Positions 25,445-38,964 of a DNA stretch of 64,000 nucleotides are shown here, piece by piece (position 1 is the first letter of the stretch; the number at the start of each line of letters is the position of its first letter). This stretch comes from Strigops habroptila. Its lineage: Eukaryota > Chordata > Aves > Psittaciformes > Psittacidae. The notes beneath the pieces were generated by a model that was given only the letters and a program-made list of their open reading frames with translations, ran no database searches and was not told the origin of the DNA. The position numbers were made by a program, and so were the translations under genes. The stretch is from NCBI RefSeq assembly GCF_004027225.2, contig NC_044296.2:3516796-3580795 (forward strand), in the 5' to 3' direction.

Positions 25445-26112
25445 CAGGGGACCAGATGGGATACATCTGAAGGTGCTGATGGCGCTGGCCAAAGTCATTG
25501 TGAGGCTGCTCTCCATCATCTTTGAAAGACCAACCACATCCGGGGCTGTATCAGCCAGAGTGCAGCCAGCAGGTCACGGGCAGTGATTATTCCTCACTAT
25601 TCGGCACTTGTGAGACCACATCTGGACACTGTCTCCAGTTTCTGGCTCCCCAGCACAAGGAAGACACTGATGAACTGGAGGATGTCCAGCAGACGCCACC
25701 GAGATGGACAGGGTTTGGAGTACGTGGTGTGTGAGGAGAGGCTGTGGAAAATGAGCTTGTCAGTGAGAAGAGAAGGCAAAGGGAGGAGGATCTTGTTACT
25801 GTCTGCACCTACCTAACAGGAGGGTACAGAGAAGATAGAGGCAGGTTTGCTTAGAGGTACACAATGAAAGGCCAAGATGCAATGGACACCAGTTGGAGCA
25901 AGGGAAAGTCTACTTAGATTTAAAACCTTTTTTGTACAAAGACTGGTCAAACCCTGTGAAGAGGTTTCCATCATTAGAGGGATGATGGAATCTCCATTCC
26001 TGTGATAACTCCCACTCGACATGGACTGGAGAGGTGCTCAAATTGGACTTGCTTTGGACAGGTAGTGGAGTGGACATCTCCGGAGGTCCCTTCCAACCTG
26101 CACAAGCCCATG
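25445..26112 (+). repeat. CR1 LINE, ORF2 piece joined to 3' end with internal deletion
   Basis: The 5' part (about 25,445-25,530) encodes a decayed reverse-transcriptase segment reading GPDGIHLKVLMALAKVIVRL in frame, typical of CR1 ORF2. It passes abruptly into the C-terminal ORF2 region (near 25,590, 'YSALVRPHL'-like) and then the 3' UTR ending 'ggaggtcccttccaacc'. The middle of ORF2 is missing. Stops and frame changes make it non-functional. Confidence 0.85.
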
Positions 26113-26569
26113 GTTTTAAGATTAAAATGACAGCTCTATCTCAAATTTTGCCTTGTTTAGGGTTGATAAAATATAATGTGAAACCAAATGCATTATTTCA
26201 TTTTAGGTAAAAGGGCAGATTTCAGGTTGACTGAACTCACCTCCTCATGGATTGCAGAGAGGCAAATGAAAGCATCCCATTCCCTAAAGGTGAAAGCAGC
26301 TGGGGTAGTTACCTATTTATTTGGAGTATAAAAGCTGTCCTGTGTCTGATTTTCCTTTTTTTATATATGGAAAAGACCTGTGAGGTCATCTCTTGTGTTC
26401 TCTGCCAATGCATGATGCTATATTACATTTTGTTTTCCTTTCTCAGTAGACAAAACAATTCAGGTTAGTTGGGACCACTAGGCTCTGGTTTAGTTCTTCA
26501 GAACATGCTTACATTTGGCACTGCCCCATTCAAACAATTGATTCCTCGGGACTCCCAAATGAGGAGCAG

Positions 26570-26917
26570 AGCATGAACCATGTGGATGATGAAGAGAAGG
26601 CTGAGGGGGGACTTTCTTGCCCTCTACAACTACCTGAAAGGAGGTCTGACAGGAGCAGGTTTAAATCTCTGTTGAGGAAATGTAGGAGAGCAGAAGGGCA
26701 GAGGGAGAGTTTTGCATGGCATTTCAGTGACTGAATTCAGTTGCAGTGCATTTTACTTTATGTGGAGAAGGACTAGTCCAAAAGTGTACAAAGGCCAGGT
26801 TGGATGGGGCTCGGAGTAACCTGCTCTAGTGGAAGGTGTCCCTGCCCATGGCAGGGGGTTGGAACTGGATGAGCTTTAAGATCCCTTCCAACCCAAACCA
26901 GTCTGTGATTCTATGAT
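26570..26917 (+). repeat. CR1 LINE 3' end, with divergent interior
   Basis: A divergent ORF2 C-terminal segment ('gatgaagagaaggctgaggg', 'caactacctgaaaggagg') is followed by about 100 bp that I cannot align to CR1. The canonical 3' end follows: 'gtacaaaggccaggttgg', 'cctgctctagtggaagg', tail 'gtctgtgattctatgata'. It may be two overlapping insertions or one internally rearranged copy. Confidence 0.8.
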
Positions 26918-29289
26918 ATACCGGGCAGCTCGACTGAAGCAGCATGCAGTGTTTCACATGGCTGCATTACCCTGAATGGATCCCCTTTAATTCTTCTCCA
27001 GTGACATGTCATCTGTAATATGTCAGTTGGTTTGCTCTGTCCAAAGGAGGTCCACAGATTTGGATTTGCCTGTGCAGAATCAGTTGGCAAATGCAAACTT
27101 ACCTCAGGTTTCATACTGCCCAGGCATTCTTCACTTCTTGTCCTAGGATTTGCCTCCACAGAAGGTGCTGCACAGAACTGCATCTGTATTGTGAACACTG
27201 CCAGACCACACAGGCAACTCTGGAGCTGGAACAGTACAGCGTGTGCTGGAACAGTCTAACCATCCCATAACTGCAGCCCAGTGCCACAGACAACAAACCA
27301 GCCCAAGTAGCAAACTCAGCCCCGTGTTCTCCCAGCAGGAACCTGCAATACTTGGAATGCTTGAGGAAAGCCCAGTTTTGCCACCCTCAAGTCAGGTTAT
27401 ACCAAAAGAAGCGGGAAGTAGCTCCACTCAAATTAGTATAACAAGGACAGTTCTCCTGCCCTGAAAATGAATATCACATCATGGGCCATGTCCAGATCCT
27501 TAAACTCTCTTCCTGCTCCAGGACAAGGCAGTGACATCTAAACTGGATCTTGACCTCACTCATCCCCTGAACAGTAACTGGCTGGAAGACTCTTCATTGC
27601 GCTGCTCCAAACCTGGGTACCAGCGGTTTATCAGCTTGGGCTACCCCAGAGCAATGCCAGCCCCATGCAAGGGTCTGTTTGGTTACTGCTCCGACCCTGT
27701 TGTCTAAGAATCCAAAATCTTCAGGATATGTTTGAAATTAATTCCTGAAAAACACAGAAAGACCAAAAGTGATGAGAAGAAACCTATGTCCACCGAGTAC
27801 TCAGTTACAGTGGCCATGTACAACAACTAAGAGCACAAGGATGCAGGATCCCTGTGCAGCCTTCAGCATCCTCACAGGAAACACACACAGCAGACGTCTT
27901 TGTGTCTTGGGCTGTCTGGCAGAAGATCTTCCTGTGTGTCTTGGGAGTTGCATCATTATTTTGTCGTCTTGCAAATATTATTAATATTTCAAGGTCTGGG
28001 GAAGTAGATTTTCCTTTTTATTCTTTTGGCTCATGAACAGACTCTGCTTGTCAGGGTCGTGTGCGAGTCACCAGCACCCTCTGGTATGAGTTAGTCTATC
28101 AGCTGATGTCATTGTTTGGCCATAGTAACCTGAATGTCTTCAGTCCATCGCCTGCAGGGTCTCTTTTCCAGTTCAGTGTAATGAGAGAATAAACCAAGAG
28201 CCAGCAGCAAATCTGTTTCCTTTTAACATATATAGATTCGAGCTAATAGTTTAGCTCTTACTTCTTTGCCTTCCCTGGGAGGTGCAAAACACCCTCTTTT
28301 TTCTCAGCGCTCTCTGCCTGGTTCCAGCTGTGAACTAACAGCAGAAGCAAATTTCCCTCAGTGCCAACACCTCCATGACTTAGTCACTTGAAAAGGCAGC
28401 TCATGGCTGACGTCTGACACGGTGCAGGCGGTGGACACTGGCCTCAGAGGGCTGAGGTGGAGGAGCCAGGAGCTCTGCCAGGAAAGGTGCTGGTGTGGGC
28501 TGACACCACTCCCATGAGTCTTTCTTTTTGGTTCATGGTCAAGACTTTCACTGAGATGGGGAATGAAAAGCCTGAAGGAAGAGATCGACAATCAAACTTG
28601 ACTTCCTGAATAACATGTGTCTGGCCTGTCATGCTCTCCATGCTGTCTGTAATAAAAAGCTATGAGAGAAATTTAATGACGCGTTAAAGGGTGGTGGTTC
28701 AGCTCCTATCAGTCAATACGACTGAAGCTTGCTGGACTACTGAGGCTTTATTCAAAGTTTGGTTCAAGGACAGTGTGGATGTACCAGGGCAAAAACCAGC
28801 GGGGCAAACACTGCATGAATGGCATCAGTAGGGTGTGTGTGCAACAGGTAGAGAGTTGTTTAAGGCAGTTATCAATAGGGATCATGAGTGTGCAGTAACA
28901 TTTCTGGCTCTGTGATCTGCCAGGCTTCCATCAGAGGCACAGGAAGAAAATGTAGAAGTACTGGCAGGAACATTTGCAGGCCGCAAACTGGACAAGTTTT
29001 CAACAAGGATAAGGACAGGGCCATCAAAGGGAGTGAGCTGAGCCACAGCGGCTGCAAAACAGAGCTCCAAAGCTGATCAAAGGCCTGGAGAAGGTCCCTG
29101 GCCACAGGGCTGGCACGGCTGATCCTGGTTTATCAAACAGAAGGAAGTCTGAGGGATGAACTGATTGCCAGGCATGGATATCACTGGGGGAAGGGGAAAT
29201 GTGGGATAGAAAAGAGCCCTTTCCCATTGGGGAAAACCCATAATCAGCTGGATGCCAAAGCCAGATGATGAAAATTGGGACTAAATACA
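26918..29289. other. Non-coding, no recognised gene
   Basis: No recognised exon on either strand. The TATTAATATT-like AT-rich patch near 27,975 and other small open frames carry no family features. Confidence 0.45.
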
Positions 29290-29521
29290 GCATTTCTAAC
29301 ACCAGGGATTTGCTAATGCAACAGGCTGCCAAGGAATGATGGGCTCCCCTGTCCCCGATGCCTCTGATCAAGTCTGGATGCCTTGCAGGAGGAAATATAT
29401 TGGTCAAACTGAGTGAATAAGCTCAGTACCAGGATAAATGGGTGAAATTCAGTAATCTCTGATATGTATGAGGTCACTCGAGATGGTCTAATGTCCCTTC
29501 TGGCCTCTGGCTCTGTGAAAC
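29290..29521 (+). repeat. Old CR1/L3-type LINE 3' end (tentative)
   Basis: The end 'gagatggtctaatgtccctt' and 'ctggcctctggctctgtgaa' resembles the 3' terminus of old amniote CR1 elements (form: 'atggtcccttctggcct...ctatga'). The preceding 200 bp is compatible with a degraded 3' region. It is far more diverged than the other CR1 copies here, so an older insertion is inferred. Confidence 0.5.
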
Positions 29522-30149
29522 TGTATCACCATGTAGATGTCATCACACCAGCTCGCTCAGTGTGTGATGACTTCCTGGTCCTTCCCCAGGCTGTTCATCC
29601 ATATAAAAATGACAGCTGTGGTATTGACAGTTTCAACTAAAAAGATCTGAATACCCATTTTCCCAGGGTTTCCTCCTCTGAACCTATTTCTCTGGGAGCT
29701 CCTGTCCAAATCCATACTCCAGACTTTCTTGGTATGTCTGTATTTTTAATATAAGACTAAGCCCAGACTCACCAAAGCTTCTGTTGTATCTACGACAACC
29801 CAGCTTGGCCCAGTAAGTGTTCTGCAGCGTGCAGTGGAGCCCATCAGTGCCTGGGAGCAGGGAGCTAACAGCAGATTACCAGCAAGTTACCCACAAATAC
29901 TGGTGGCCACATCTTGTGCTGATGCCCCAATCGCTTCAGACAGACTGTTATAGGCCAGAACTGGCTGTTCTTCTTTGCTTGTTCTAGTGAAGAGTGAGCA
30001 CCAATGTCTTTTCAGGGCTCAGCCTCCTCCTTTAAGAAACAATATTCCATGTGTGTGCATTTTAGCACAGAGCTCTGACATATTTCCAAAGCTGCCACCT
30101 ACATGGTCCATCACATTTGACCTCAACAAAAGGCTGAAGTCTGAACCTC

Positions 30150-30348
30150 CCTGATGCAGCTTTGAGCCATTCCCAGGCATCCTGTCCCTGGATCCCAGGG
30201 AGAAGAGCTCAGCTCTCCACACCCGCTCCTCAGGATCAACAAGGTCTCAGCTTCCTTTCCTCCACAGGATACAAATCCAGAATTCTGCTTCTCAGAAGAT
30301 ATCCCTTCCAGCCCTGTCACCAGTTTTGTTGCCCTTCTCTGGACACCT
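30150..30348 (-). repeat. CR1 LINE internal fragment
   Basis: 'ctgatgcagctttgagccat', 'tcccagggagaagagctcag' and 'ccagttttgttgcccttctc' correspond, in reverse, to the C-terminal ORF2/3' region that is also visible at 1,660-1,880. Both ends are truncated. Confidence 0.65.
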
Positions 30349-30939
30349 AATGGGTGGTGGAGACCCCAGAGAGCTGCTGATTTTCCAGGGGGTTCCAGCA
30401 GAAGATGAGGGTGATGTGCTTAAACCATAAACGTGCATAGCCAGCGGCCCAAGCTATCTCCTTGCCTCCCTGGATGAGCCCAAACTGGACAGGATTGCTC
30501 CAGGTTCACATGAGCCTTAGGGGATATCTCCAGGGAAGATTCTCAATCCAGAGCCTGAATTCACACTTTCTGCAGTGAGTGAGAGGACAATTTTCTCCTC
30601 TTTTTTCACCCTGGAATCTTGTCTTTCCCCATTTCCTTTCAGTCCCATCTCTCATGTTTCCTTGGCTGTTTCTGCATGGACACAAGCAAGGCCATTCTGC
30701 AGGAAGTTTGTGTCTTTCCTGCAGCTGCATATCACCCAGTGTGTGCAGGGTTTCCTGGTCCCACTCACTGGAGACATGAGTTCATTCAGGCTCCCTCCAG
30801 CTAATCACTAACAGGCATGGAAAAAACCCCTCACACACCAGAGGAGAACATAAACATCAATGTGATGTGCACAAGCTTATGAAGACAGGACTATGTGAAA
30901 CACATGGTTCCATTTTAAAAAATACTCTTACATTTCCAG

Positions 30940-30972
30940 AGCCTTTTTTTTTTTTTTTTGGCCTTTTTTTTT
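30940..30972. repeat. Interrupted poly(T) tract
   Basis: Two T runs (about 18 and 9) are separated by 'ggcc'. A minus-strand A-rich tail of an unrecognised retroposed sequence is possible, but no source was identified. Confidence 0.75.
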
Positions 30973-31408
30973 CTGGCTGGTTTCTGGGCTGTGAATAGCA
31001 GGGCTTGTTTTGTTGTTATTGTTGTGTTTTATGAGGACAATACCATGTCCATAGCTGCAGACATCAGATATTTTGGTGGGGAAGATAAGCTTCCTGCAAG
31101 AGCTCTTGGCTCCTGCCCAGCTCTCCATTAACTCCTTCTGGGATTGCTCCGGGTCTGACAGCCAGGGATGAACAACAATGGAGTGGTCAAGAAGCCCCAT
31201 ATGCTCTGAAATATTTTATCTAATCTTCCTTCTTAAACAATTTCAGCCGCTACGGTTGGATTCTTCAAAGTCCTGCTTTGTGCTCGCAAGCAATTTCCTG
31301 ACAGCCTTTGGTGTGCAGGGAAGAGGCTTCTCTGCCTGGATGAGACAAAAGGCAGTGGGATGTGTGTAGCGTAACAGCCAGTGCAGCTCATAAACCTCTG
31401 TGAGCACC

Positions 31409-31470
31409 TAGAATCATAGAATCAACTAGGTTGGAAAAGACCTTTAAGATCATCAAGTCCAATGAATTTG
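31409..31470 (-). repeat. CR1 LINE tail fragment
   Basis: 'tagaatcatagaatcaac', 'taggttggaaaagaccttt' and 'aagatcatcaagtccaatg' form a reversed CR1 end of the 'ggttggaaaagacc' subfamily, also seen at 1,425. Only the terminal 60 bp is clear. Confidence 0.8.
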
Positions 31471-34400
31471 AACCATCAAGTCCACCTGCCTCAATGAACT
31501 TGTGTTTGATCAAATGTCAGTGTGGATGGGTGAAAGTAATGGGCAGAAGATAAGCTTTTCTCCTTACACAAACACATGTAACTTCATTAACGACCTCTGT
31601 AGCTACAGGGATGAAGTTTGGAAGGGCAAACTGACACAAGGCAGGACCAGATGTGCAGGATGGATGCAACCTGCCTGAGCTTCAGCACGGGGAACGTGGT
31701 GTCTCCAGGTGTGAGAGTGGTTCTGCTCTCTTGTCCAACACATCACCCAACACCTTTCTCCTCCAGAGTTTATTGCAGGCATGGGCTAGGATGTTCCTCT
31801 GAGTTGACTCTTGGATACCTGGAGGCAGTGCTGGAAAGGGAAGATGGCAGAAACATGGGCAGAGGCCAGTTCAGTGAGCTGGATGAGCACTGAGCCCCCA
31901 GCAAGGCAGCTAGACACAGCCCTGCTTGGCCTGTCCCAGGAAAACCTGATCATAAGGTTCATGATGATCAGCCTCTTCTCTAGAGAGGTGACACAGCCCA
32001 TAGTTGCCTCTGTCAGGGAGCCCAGGCACTCTATTTTCAGGTCATTTTCTTTATCAGGATGTGAACTCTAGAGGACACAAATGTATGGGCTGGTTTTGGG
32101 GGGGAATGGAACTCAGCACGCTGAAGTTCAGGATGGCTGTTCGGGTACAAAGTCCTGGGACTGGCCTGTTCCTCCTCCTCCCATGTGTCTGACCATTCTG
32201 TTTGCCAACCTTCTCATCACAGCAGCATTGTTTCCATTTCAAAAGCGCCACCAAATACAATCCAGCCTGCATGGGCCCTGATCTACAGCAGAGTGTAAAC
32301 AGGCAGACCTCCTTCCAGGCAGGGCCAGGAGGCCAGTTTGTGAAGACATCCCAGGAATCCTGCCCAAGGGCTAAAGCAACCCTGGCTTGGAGGGGTGGAA
32401 CCCCAGAAAAGTCACGTTCTCTGAAATGCTTTATTAATTGTTGTTGCTTTTAACACTGAGGCATGAAATATTGTCTTTCTGCGTTGAGATGAGATGAGAG
32501 TTTGTAGATAAAGACCAAAAGGAGAACATGGCTATACTTAGTGGAGTAGGATCATGGGACAGAGGGACGGCAGCTTTACAAAGGTAAAAAAGCGATGAGA
32601 CAGAAGAGAGCACATGCAGGTTGCAGAGAGCCTCACATAAGCCTGATTACAGATTCCTCCATGTCGCTCCTTGCCATTTCTGCTTTAGCCTCCTACCGTG
32701 TGCCTGGGATTCCAGCTGCTTGGTGAAGTGAATGAGCATGGGCATTCAGCAGAAAGGAAGGAGTAAAATTCAAGCTAGATCTAATCCCACCGCTTCAGGA
32801 CTGCCTGAATCAGCTCTGCCAGGGGGTTGTGGAGGATCCTGGGTTACTTCTTCATAGGAATCAAATTGGGCAAAAAGCAAGGACTTTAATCTTTCCCAAT
32901 GGGTGGATGAAACCTGGACTAACACAGAGAGAATATACAGATGCCTTCCTGGAGACTTATACACACTGCCATTCCGCTGCATGTATCTCTGCAAGACCTT
33001 TCACCCCCTCCAGCCTCTTCTTCTGCATCCTGTTTCAGTCCTGTTACATTGTCTGGTTTGTAAGTAGGGAAATGAATCTGCTGTAATTGCTTATGTTTTG
33101 CCCATCACTAAAAAGAAGTGCCCTGGAACAAACCCCAAATGCTCAGCACTGATCCTAGCGTGTGTCTGCTCAAGTGAAAAGGAAGAGAAATCCCACAATA
33201 AACACTCCTAAACTGTAGGAGCTAGAAAAGGACTCAGGTCCCATCCCAGCTCTGCTGACTCCTTTGGTATTGTACTGTGCTGCATCACCCCTAGGCTGGG
33301 ATATACAACTCCTCTCCTACTACGCTCCTTCTACAACTGAGGCCCATGCTCTCCCCCTTCTCCTTCCCCTCCCATGTTGGACAGTACTATGTTTATTTTG
33401 GTATTAACTAAAAAAGCTTCTTTTCTGCTGGCTGCTTGGAAAGAGCTTTGGGTGAATGAGACAGAAAGGGATGAAGAGAGGAGAGCACACAGGTTAAAGA
33501 GGGGGCAGTGGGTCTCCTCGCCCTAAACATCATCCAGACATCGTGGGCTGCTGTGCCACACTGGCATTTTGAGAGACTCGAGGCAATCTCAAGGGGAAAT
33601 CAGGCTTTTCCAGCTTTCACCAAAATCAGTAGGATTCTGCCCACTTCCTAGAACATTCCTGGAACTGAGGATTGCAGAGGTGCAGTTCTCTAAAGCCGTC
33701 ACGTTCCATGTGGAAAGCTGCCATGGCGTTGAGCTCAGGCTGCGCTCCACTCAGAGCCCAGGACTGCGTCCAAGCTCTTGGCACCTTCCCCACTCCACTC
33801 GTTTGGATCTGCTGGAGTTAGTCTAAGCACTTCTCCCTCAGTGCTGGGGAGAAAATACAGAACTCCTGCTTTTTTTATTCCAATGGGGACTGCAACATGG
33901 CAAACCAGCTGCAAGTGATGCACAGCACGGGCCTGTGAAACTCAGGTAGAGAAGAGCCTGTTGTGGCTCAAGTCACAGGTAGTGCCACCTTCAATCTCAC
34001 TGCACAAGCTCTGGGGTGGTGCAAACCATGCCCTGGCTGTTCCTGATCCATCCTGACTTCAGTTTCAAATAACCTTGTCTTTAATAATTCACAAGAGGAG
34101 AACACATATATTGGGAATTTGAATAATGTGACAAATGTAAATCTCAGCCTGACACATGGAGATGTGTTCTGCACTTCAGCTGCTCTATCAACATACTTGT
34201 ACGTATGCAAGTGGTAGGAAATGGGCAGATAGGAAATGGGTTTTGTGCCAGTCTGGGCTGCAGAAGGACTTGTTGCATCTATCCAGTGTTACAAGCCACT
34301 GAAAAAATACTCTAGGGTTAACCTCTCACTTCCTTTGCCACTTCCACATCTCTTGTATCACTGCATTGGATTCCAGCTTCCACTGGAGCGGGCCCTGGCA

Positions 34401-35570
34401 AGCAGTTCACACTCAGCCACTGCACTGTCTCCTTTTCTTTCTTTAAGCAGCGGATGGGAAAGTTCCAGCTCTAGCTCAAGCAGTACCTAACTGCTGCCAA
34501 CCCTGCTCTAAGGCAACAAGAAGATTTACCAGCCAGTGATAACAAAACCACGGCCCTGGGCAGGAGCAGAGCATACAACATAATCTGACAAGTGCAGCTA
34601 CCCTTTGAGCAAAGGAGGCCTTAGAAGAACATGAGCGAATAGGGGCCCATGAGAACCATCCTGATGAAGCAGCTTAATTGCCTTCATTCACAGAGTAAAA
34701 GCTGAGAAGAGACAAAACACACTGGGATTCATATCTCTCCACTTTATTAGAGTGTTTGATATGGTTCATAACCTCAGAGAGAAACCAGAGACATATCAAG
34801 CTACTGTAAGATGGATACTAAAGAAATGAAGAGTGAATACAGAGCAATTGTGAAGAGGTCAGTGTGGTGCCAGGAGAGGGAGTCGGGACAATCAGACTGC
34901 TGGAGGGATCAGAGGAACTCCAGAGTTTCAGGTTTATGTGTGATAGAACAAGCAAAATCCAGTTGGGTTTTAGTGACTGGCTTGGAAATGTCCCAGGAAT
35001 CTCTGGTTTCCTGCAAGCTGCAAACCAAACAAACCACTCTCAGAGTATTTAGCCTCTGCCTTCAGACAGAACCAAGCAGCAAGGGAGCTTGTACTTGCAG
35101 AGGGTTTCCACAGCCCAGGAAGGTGAATTTCTGCTCAAAGCTTATGCCAGCTTTGGGACTGTTTATTCTGATGGAAACTATTCCAGCTGACAGACTCAGT
35201 GATTCCCTAGAAGGAAGGGCTGGAATCAAACTCAGGCTGACCCATGGAGGTGGTACCAAGAACACAAGAAAAACACAAAATCCCCCTGCATCCAGTACAG
35301 CTGAGGCATGACAGAGAAATGGGAGATGCTGGAGTCCAGGAAAACCGGGGAAGTCATGCCCACTGACCAGGAATATCCTAGGAAAATGAGATAAGGAAGC
35401 TTCCTCCTATGGAAGGAGCTACCAGCTCTGTGGCCAGGACCATCAGAAACCACCAAAGTAGCTGTCAGATCCAGAAGAAGAGATAACATGAGGAAAACAT
35501 CTCTTCTGCCTGAGCTGTTGTCTTGCTTCCTCCTCAGTTCCAGGGCATCTTTTGATTGACTACTTATACT
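31471..35570. other. Non-coding, no recognised gene
   Basis: No recognised coding exon or named repeat. The 166-codon plus-strand frame at 34,811-35,311 shows no domain, signal peptide or membrane segment. Confidence 0.45.
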
Positions 35571-35715
35571 GGTTTTGGCTGGGATATAGTTTTCCTCATA
35601 GCAGTTTATATGGTGTTGGTTTGATTTGTGACTAAACCGGTGTTGATAACACACCAATGTTTTAGTTATTGCTGAACACTGCTGAGCCAGCACCAAGGAT
35701 GGGGTTTTTGGTACG
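35571..35715 (+). mobile_element. ERVL-type LTR fragment (endogenous retrovirus remnant)
   Basis: The sequence 'ggttttggctgggatatag' followed by 'ttttcctcatagcag', 'atggtgttggtttgatttg', 'gttgataacacaccaatg' and 'ttttagttattgctgaaca' matches the 5' half of a common avian ERVL-class LTR as I remember it. Only about 145 bp remains. There is no internal gag/pol sequence, second LTR or primer-binding site, so this is a decayed solo-LTR piece with no coding capacity. Confidence 0.7.
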
Positions 35716-36311
35716 TGATAACCAGCCATGAGCACTGCTTGGCTCTTCACTTACCCTGGAATCTCTAAAACACTGAGTGTCTTAGAAGTTGCACTTCTAA
35801 TCTCTTAACACGACAAGATTTTGAAGTTATATGATTTGGGGAATGGGGATAAGATCATCTCTGTAAGGCTGGATTTCACTTGGTTAATCTGTGACTGTGG
35901 CCTTTCCTTCTTAATATCACAGGTTCTGGTGTCAGCTGGCTCACAACGCAGGGAACAGGCGTTGGCTTTGCTCTCAAGCTGATGGTCCCTGCAGCTCCTG
36001 ATGTTACATTTTCCTTATGAAAAGTCACTCTTCCAAACTTCTCCTGCCTGTGATCCGGGCCGTGCACACCCGCACATCCCAAAGTTATTTGAGCCATTGG
36101 AGTTCTTGCATATCTGCAAATGTACTTTGTCTGGCTCTGTCAGCCACAGCATGACCCATCTGCTATTGGCTTTGAGCCACCAATGGTTTTGGTGTAATAC
36201 CCTATGACACTGGTGCTACCCATCATGTAAACCAGAGTGCTGTTCACCCTTCTGAACCCTTAATGTCCATTGGAGAGATTCCTTTGCATCAATTCTAATG
36301 GCTTTATGAAA

Positions 36312-36366
36312 CATAGAATTATAGAGTGGTGAGGGTTGGAAAGAACCTTAAGATCATCCTCCAGCA
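36312..36366 (-). repeat. CR1 LINE tail fragment
   Basis: 'catagaattatagagtggtg' then 'agggttggaaagaacc' and 'ttaagatcatcctccagc' form a reversed CR1 3' tail. The sequence beyond about 36,370 is not recognisable. Confidence 0.7.
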
Positions 36367-37432
36367 GCCACCATGTCTCAGGTTCAAGCCATCACTTACA
36401 TTTCCTGCCATCATCCTTCAGTGTCCCTAGGCTGCAGCGCTGGCCACTTCCATCCATTGCCTCTCCTGACCTCGAGCACTGCTCTAAGTTGCTTCTAATT
36501 GAAGAGAGTTGTGTTTAATTCAGCAATCACTTAGTTCCTGGCAGGGCTGCTCCAGCCAATATCCAGGCTCCAGCTCATCTTCATCATGTTACACGGGTCA
36601 CTTCACCCCCTAACGACCTGTTTCCAGCCAGAAAGCACCCACCCAGCTCCAACCCAGCTGCAGGGGGGGGAGCCTGCAGGGTACATTGTCCAGCCAGGCC
36701 TATGAGATGAGGAAACGGTGCTCCCAAGAGGCTCGGCTGAAACACACCTTCAGGAATGTATGAGCAAGACTGTCATGGTGTATTATACACCTTAGCAAAG
36801 GGCTCATGAAGGAAATTCTTGGCTCACACTTAAGGCACTTTTCCAAAGCATTTGTCACTGGCACTCCCATCGACACACATTCGGAGTGGAAAATCTGCCC
36901 AACACATAAACCACCGCTGCATCCCCTCTCTGTGTTTGTTGTTCTGTTGTTCTGCTTCGGTCTAACCCTTAAATAACCTCCTGCAGTGAGAGAAGCTTTT
37001 ATTCATCTTCTCTTACACATAGAGACCCCCCTGGAGTGCAGATCTTTCAGGAGGGATAACTCATATTTGACAAACTTGTTTGGAAAAGAAAGTAAAAGCT
37101 CTACCAGGAAATTCTGAAATGCAATTACAACCCACACACAGATGAACACACACTCTGAACCTCCAGGCTAGGGGGAAATAAAGCCATTTTGGAAACAGCA
37201 CTGGCACTTCCCTTGGTGTCTTTAGTGAAAGGACAATTTTGTTTGAACCTAGGAAAAAAAAGGGGGAAAAAAACCCCCAAAAGCAACCCCAAAAGATCTG
37301 AAAAACCAAGAGTTACAGGGACACAAAAACGACCACACTGAAATCCACCAAGATCCTCCTACAGATGGTGAATAAATGCCACAGAGAAGGTGCAAGGAGG
37401 GGCATGAAATAGGATGTCTCCCCAGTGCCTCA

Positions 37433-37492
37433 CCCACTATAGCTCTAGAAAGAGTTAAATCCTCGCCCACTATAGCTCTAGAAAGAATTAAA
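37433..37492. repeat. 33-bp tandem duplication, two copies
   Basis: 'cccactatagctctagaaag' begins at 37,433 and again at 37,466, and the two 27-bp copies differ at one base. Within the copy, 'agctctagaa' contains the near-palindromic core CTCTAGA. Origin by simple slippage is likely. Confidence 0.85.
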
Positions 37493-38757
37493 ACCATTCC
37501 TGACACTTGGAATCTGTAGGTTACACTATTTCCTTAGTAAAATGAGAAACAGCCTCATCCCATGCCCCAGTCATGTTTTCAGAGCAGTCACCTCTAAATT
37601 CACTAACAGATGCAATCAAAAACTGCTCAGAAATTCTTCTCCAAAGTCTCTGCTCAGGGATGGTTACTAATGGTGAAAAGGAACTCAACACAAATTCATC
37701 ACTGGCACCACTCTGAATCCAACCAGAGCCTCACTCACATACAGAAGGTTGCAGCAACTTGTAACCACAAAGAACAATCCCATCTCCAAGACACTGTAAA
37801 CTAAAGAGATTGAACGATGCCTCCTGCATGTCCCCACTGCAAGAAAAACATCTGTTTCCTATGGAGTGGGAGATACCCTACAATCTAATGGGCTTTGGAA
37901 GATTAGAAGGATAATAGAAGACATTTGCAGTTTGTGATTTTCCTAAAGCTTTACAGTTTAGTTCCACGAAGCCTGAAAGGAAGGGGTTGAATGTAAGTAT
38001 GAATGTGTGCTGCATGCAAGAAAATTGTGCTGAGTAAAGAGCACTAGGAACCACAGAAAAGCAGGAATAATTGCCATATCCCTTATCAGCTGGAAAAAAC
38101 TGGGTCTGGACCTTTCTGACACAGCCATTAGCTTTGTCCAAGGTTTCTGCACAAGGAGAGGTGAGCTCAAATGTCACCCCATGTCTTGGAAATAAGAGTT
38201 CATGAAACATGAAGTGAAGCACCAAAGGCTGGAGACTTGCCACCAATCTGTGCAAGTTGTCAGTCCCTAACCACAGCCTCCAGCAGGAAACATGCAGCCT
38301 CAATTTGGAGATGTCCTGGCAACATCCACTCCACTCATTCCCCAGCTGATTCTTGAGCACCCACATCCCACATCTCCCGTCCTCCCAGATGTGATCACAG
38401 AAATCAAACCTAAGAAAATACAACCCCTTGAGAACTCTAGAAAGGGCTCCATGGGGAAACACTGTCTCACTAGCTACAAGGCATTATCACCCTAGCCCAA
38501 ACCACAAGCTGGAGGAGGACACAGCTCACTGGATCACAGTGATCCCACACACCTGCAGTGCTTGTGGACAGCCAAAACTTGGCTGTAAGGGCAATCATTC
38601 CTGTTGCATATGACATGCTGAAGGATCAGAGCTCCTGGGGAGGGACGACAGTCATGCTGTGTGGTCTTACTGGCTTCCAGCTCTCTTTGGAAGACGGGTG
38701 ATGGTATGCAGAGAGAAGACCCTTACCATCCTTAGTACTCTTTGGACTCTTTCTGCA

Positions 38758-38807
38758 TCTCATGATGATCTTAAGGGTCTTTTCCAACCTAATTGATTCT
38801 GTGACTC
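38758..38807 (+). repeat. CR1 LINE 3' tail fragment
   Basis: 'atgatgatcttaagggtctt', 'ttccaacctaattgattctg' and 'tgactct' form a plus-strand CR1 terminus of the 'aagggtcttttccaacc' subfamily. Only about 50 bp is recognisable. Confidence 0.75.
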
Positions 38808-38964
38808 TCCTCATCTTAGAAGAGAAAGAAGCAGGAACAGAGGAGATATCAGTGAAGCAGCAGCTAGTGAAGAGAGAGCAGACCATGGACAGGAACATTA
38901 GACCAGACAAAGCCCAGGTCTGAGGCCAGGCCACCCATATCTGGACCTGGCTCGACTGATATGG

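Noticed and set aside
37878-38462. A 194-codon minus-strand open frame in the desert
   Set aside because: It is the longest frame in the AT-rich part, but it shows no domain, signal peptide or family likeness, and no splice or promoter context. With 50 kb searched in six frames, such a length can arise by chance.
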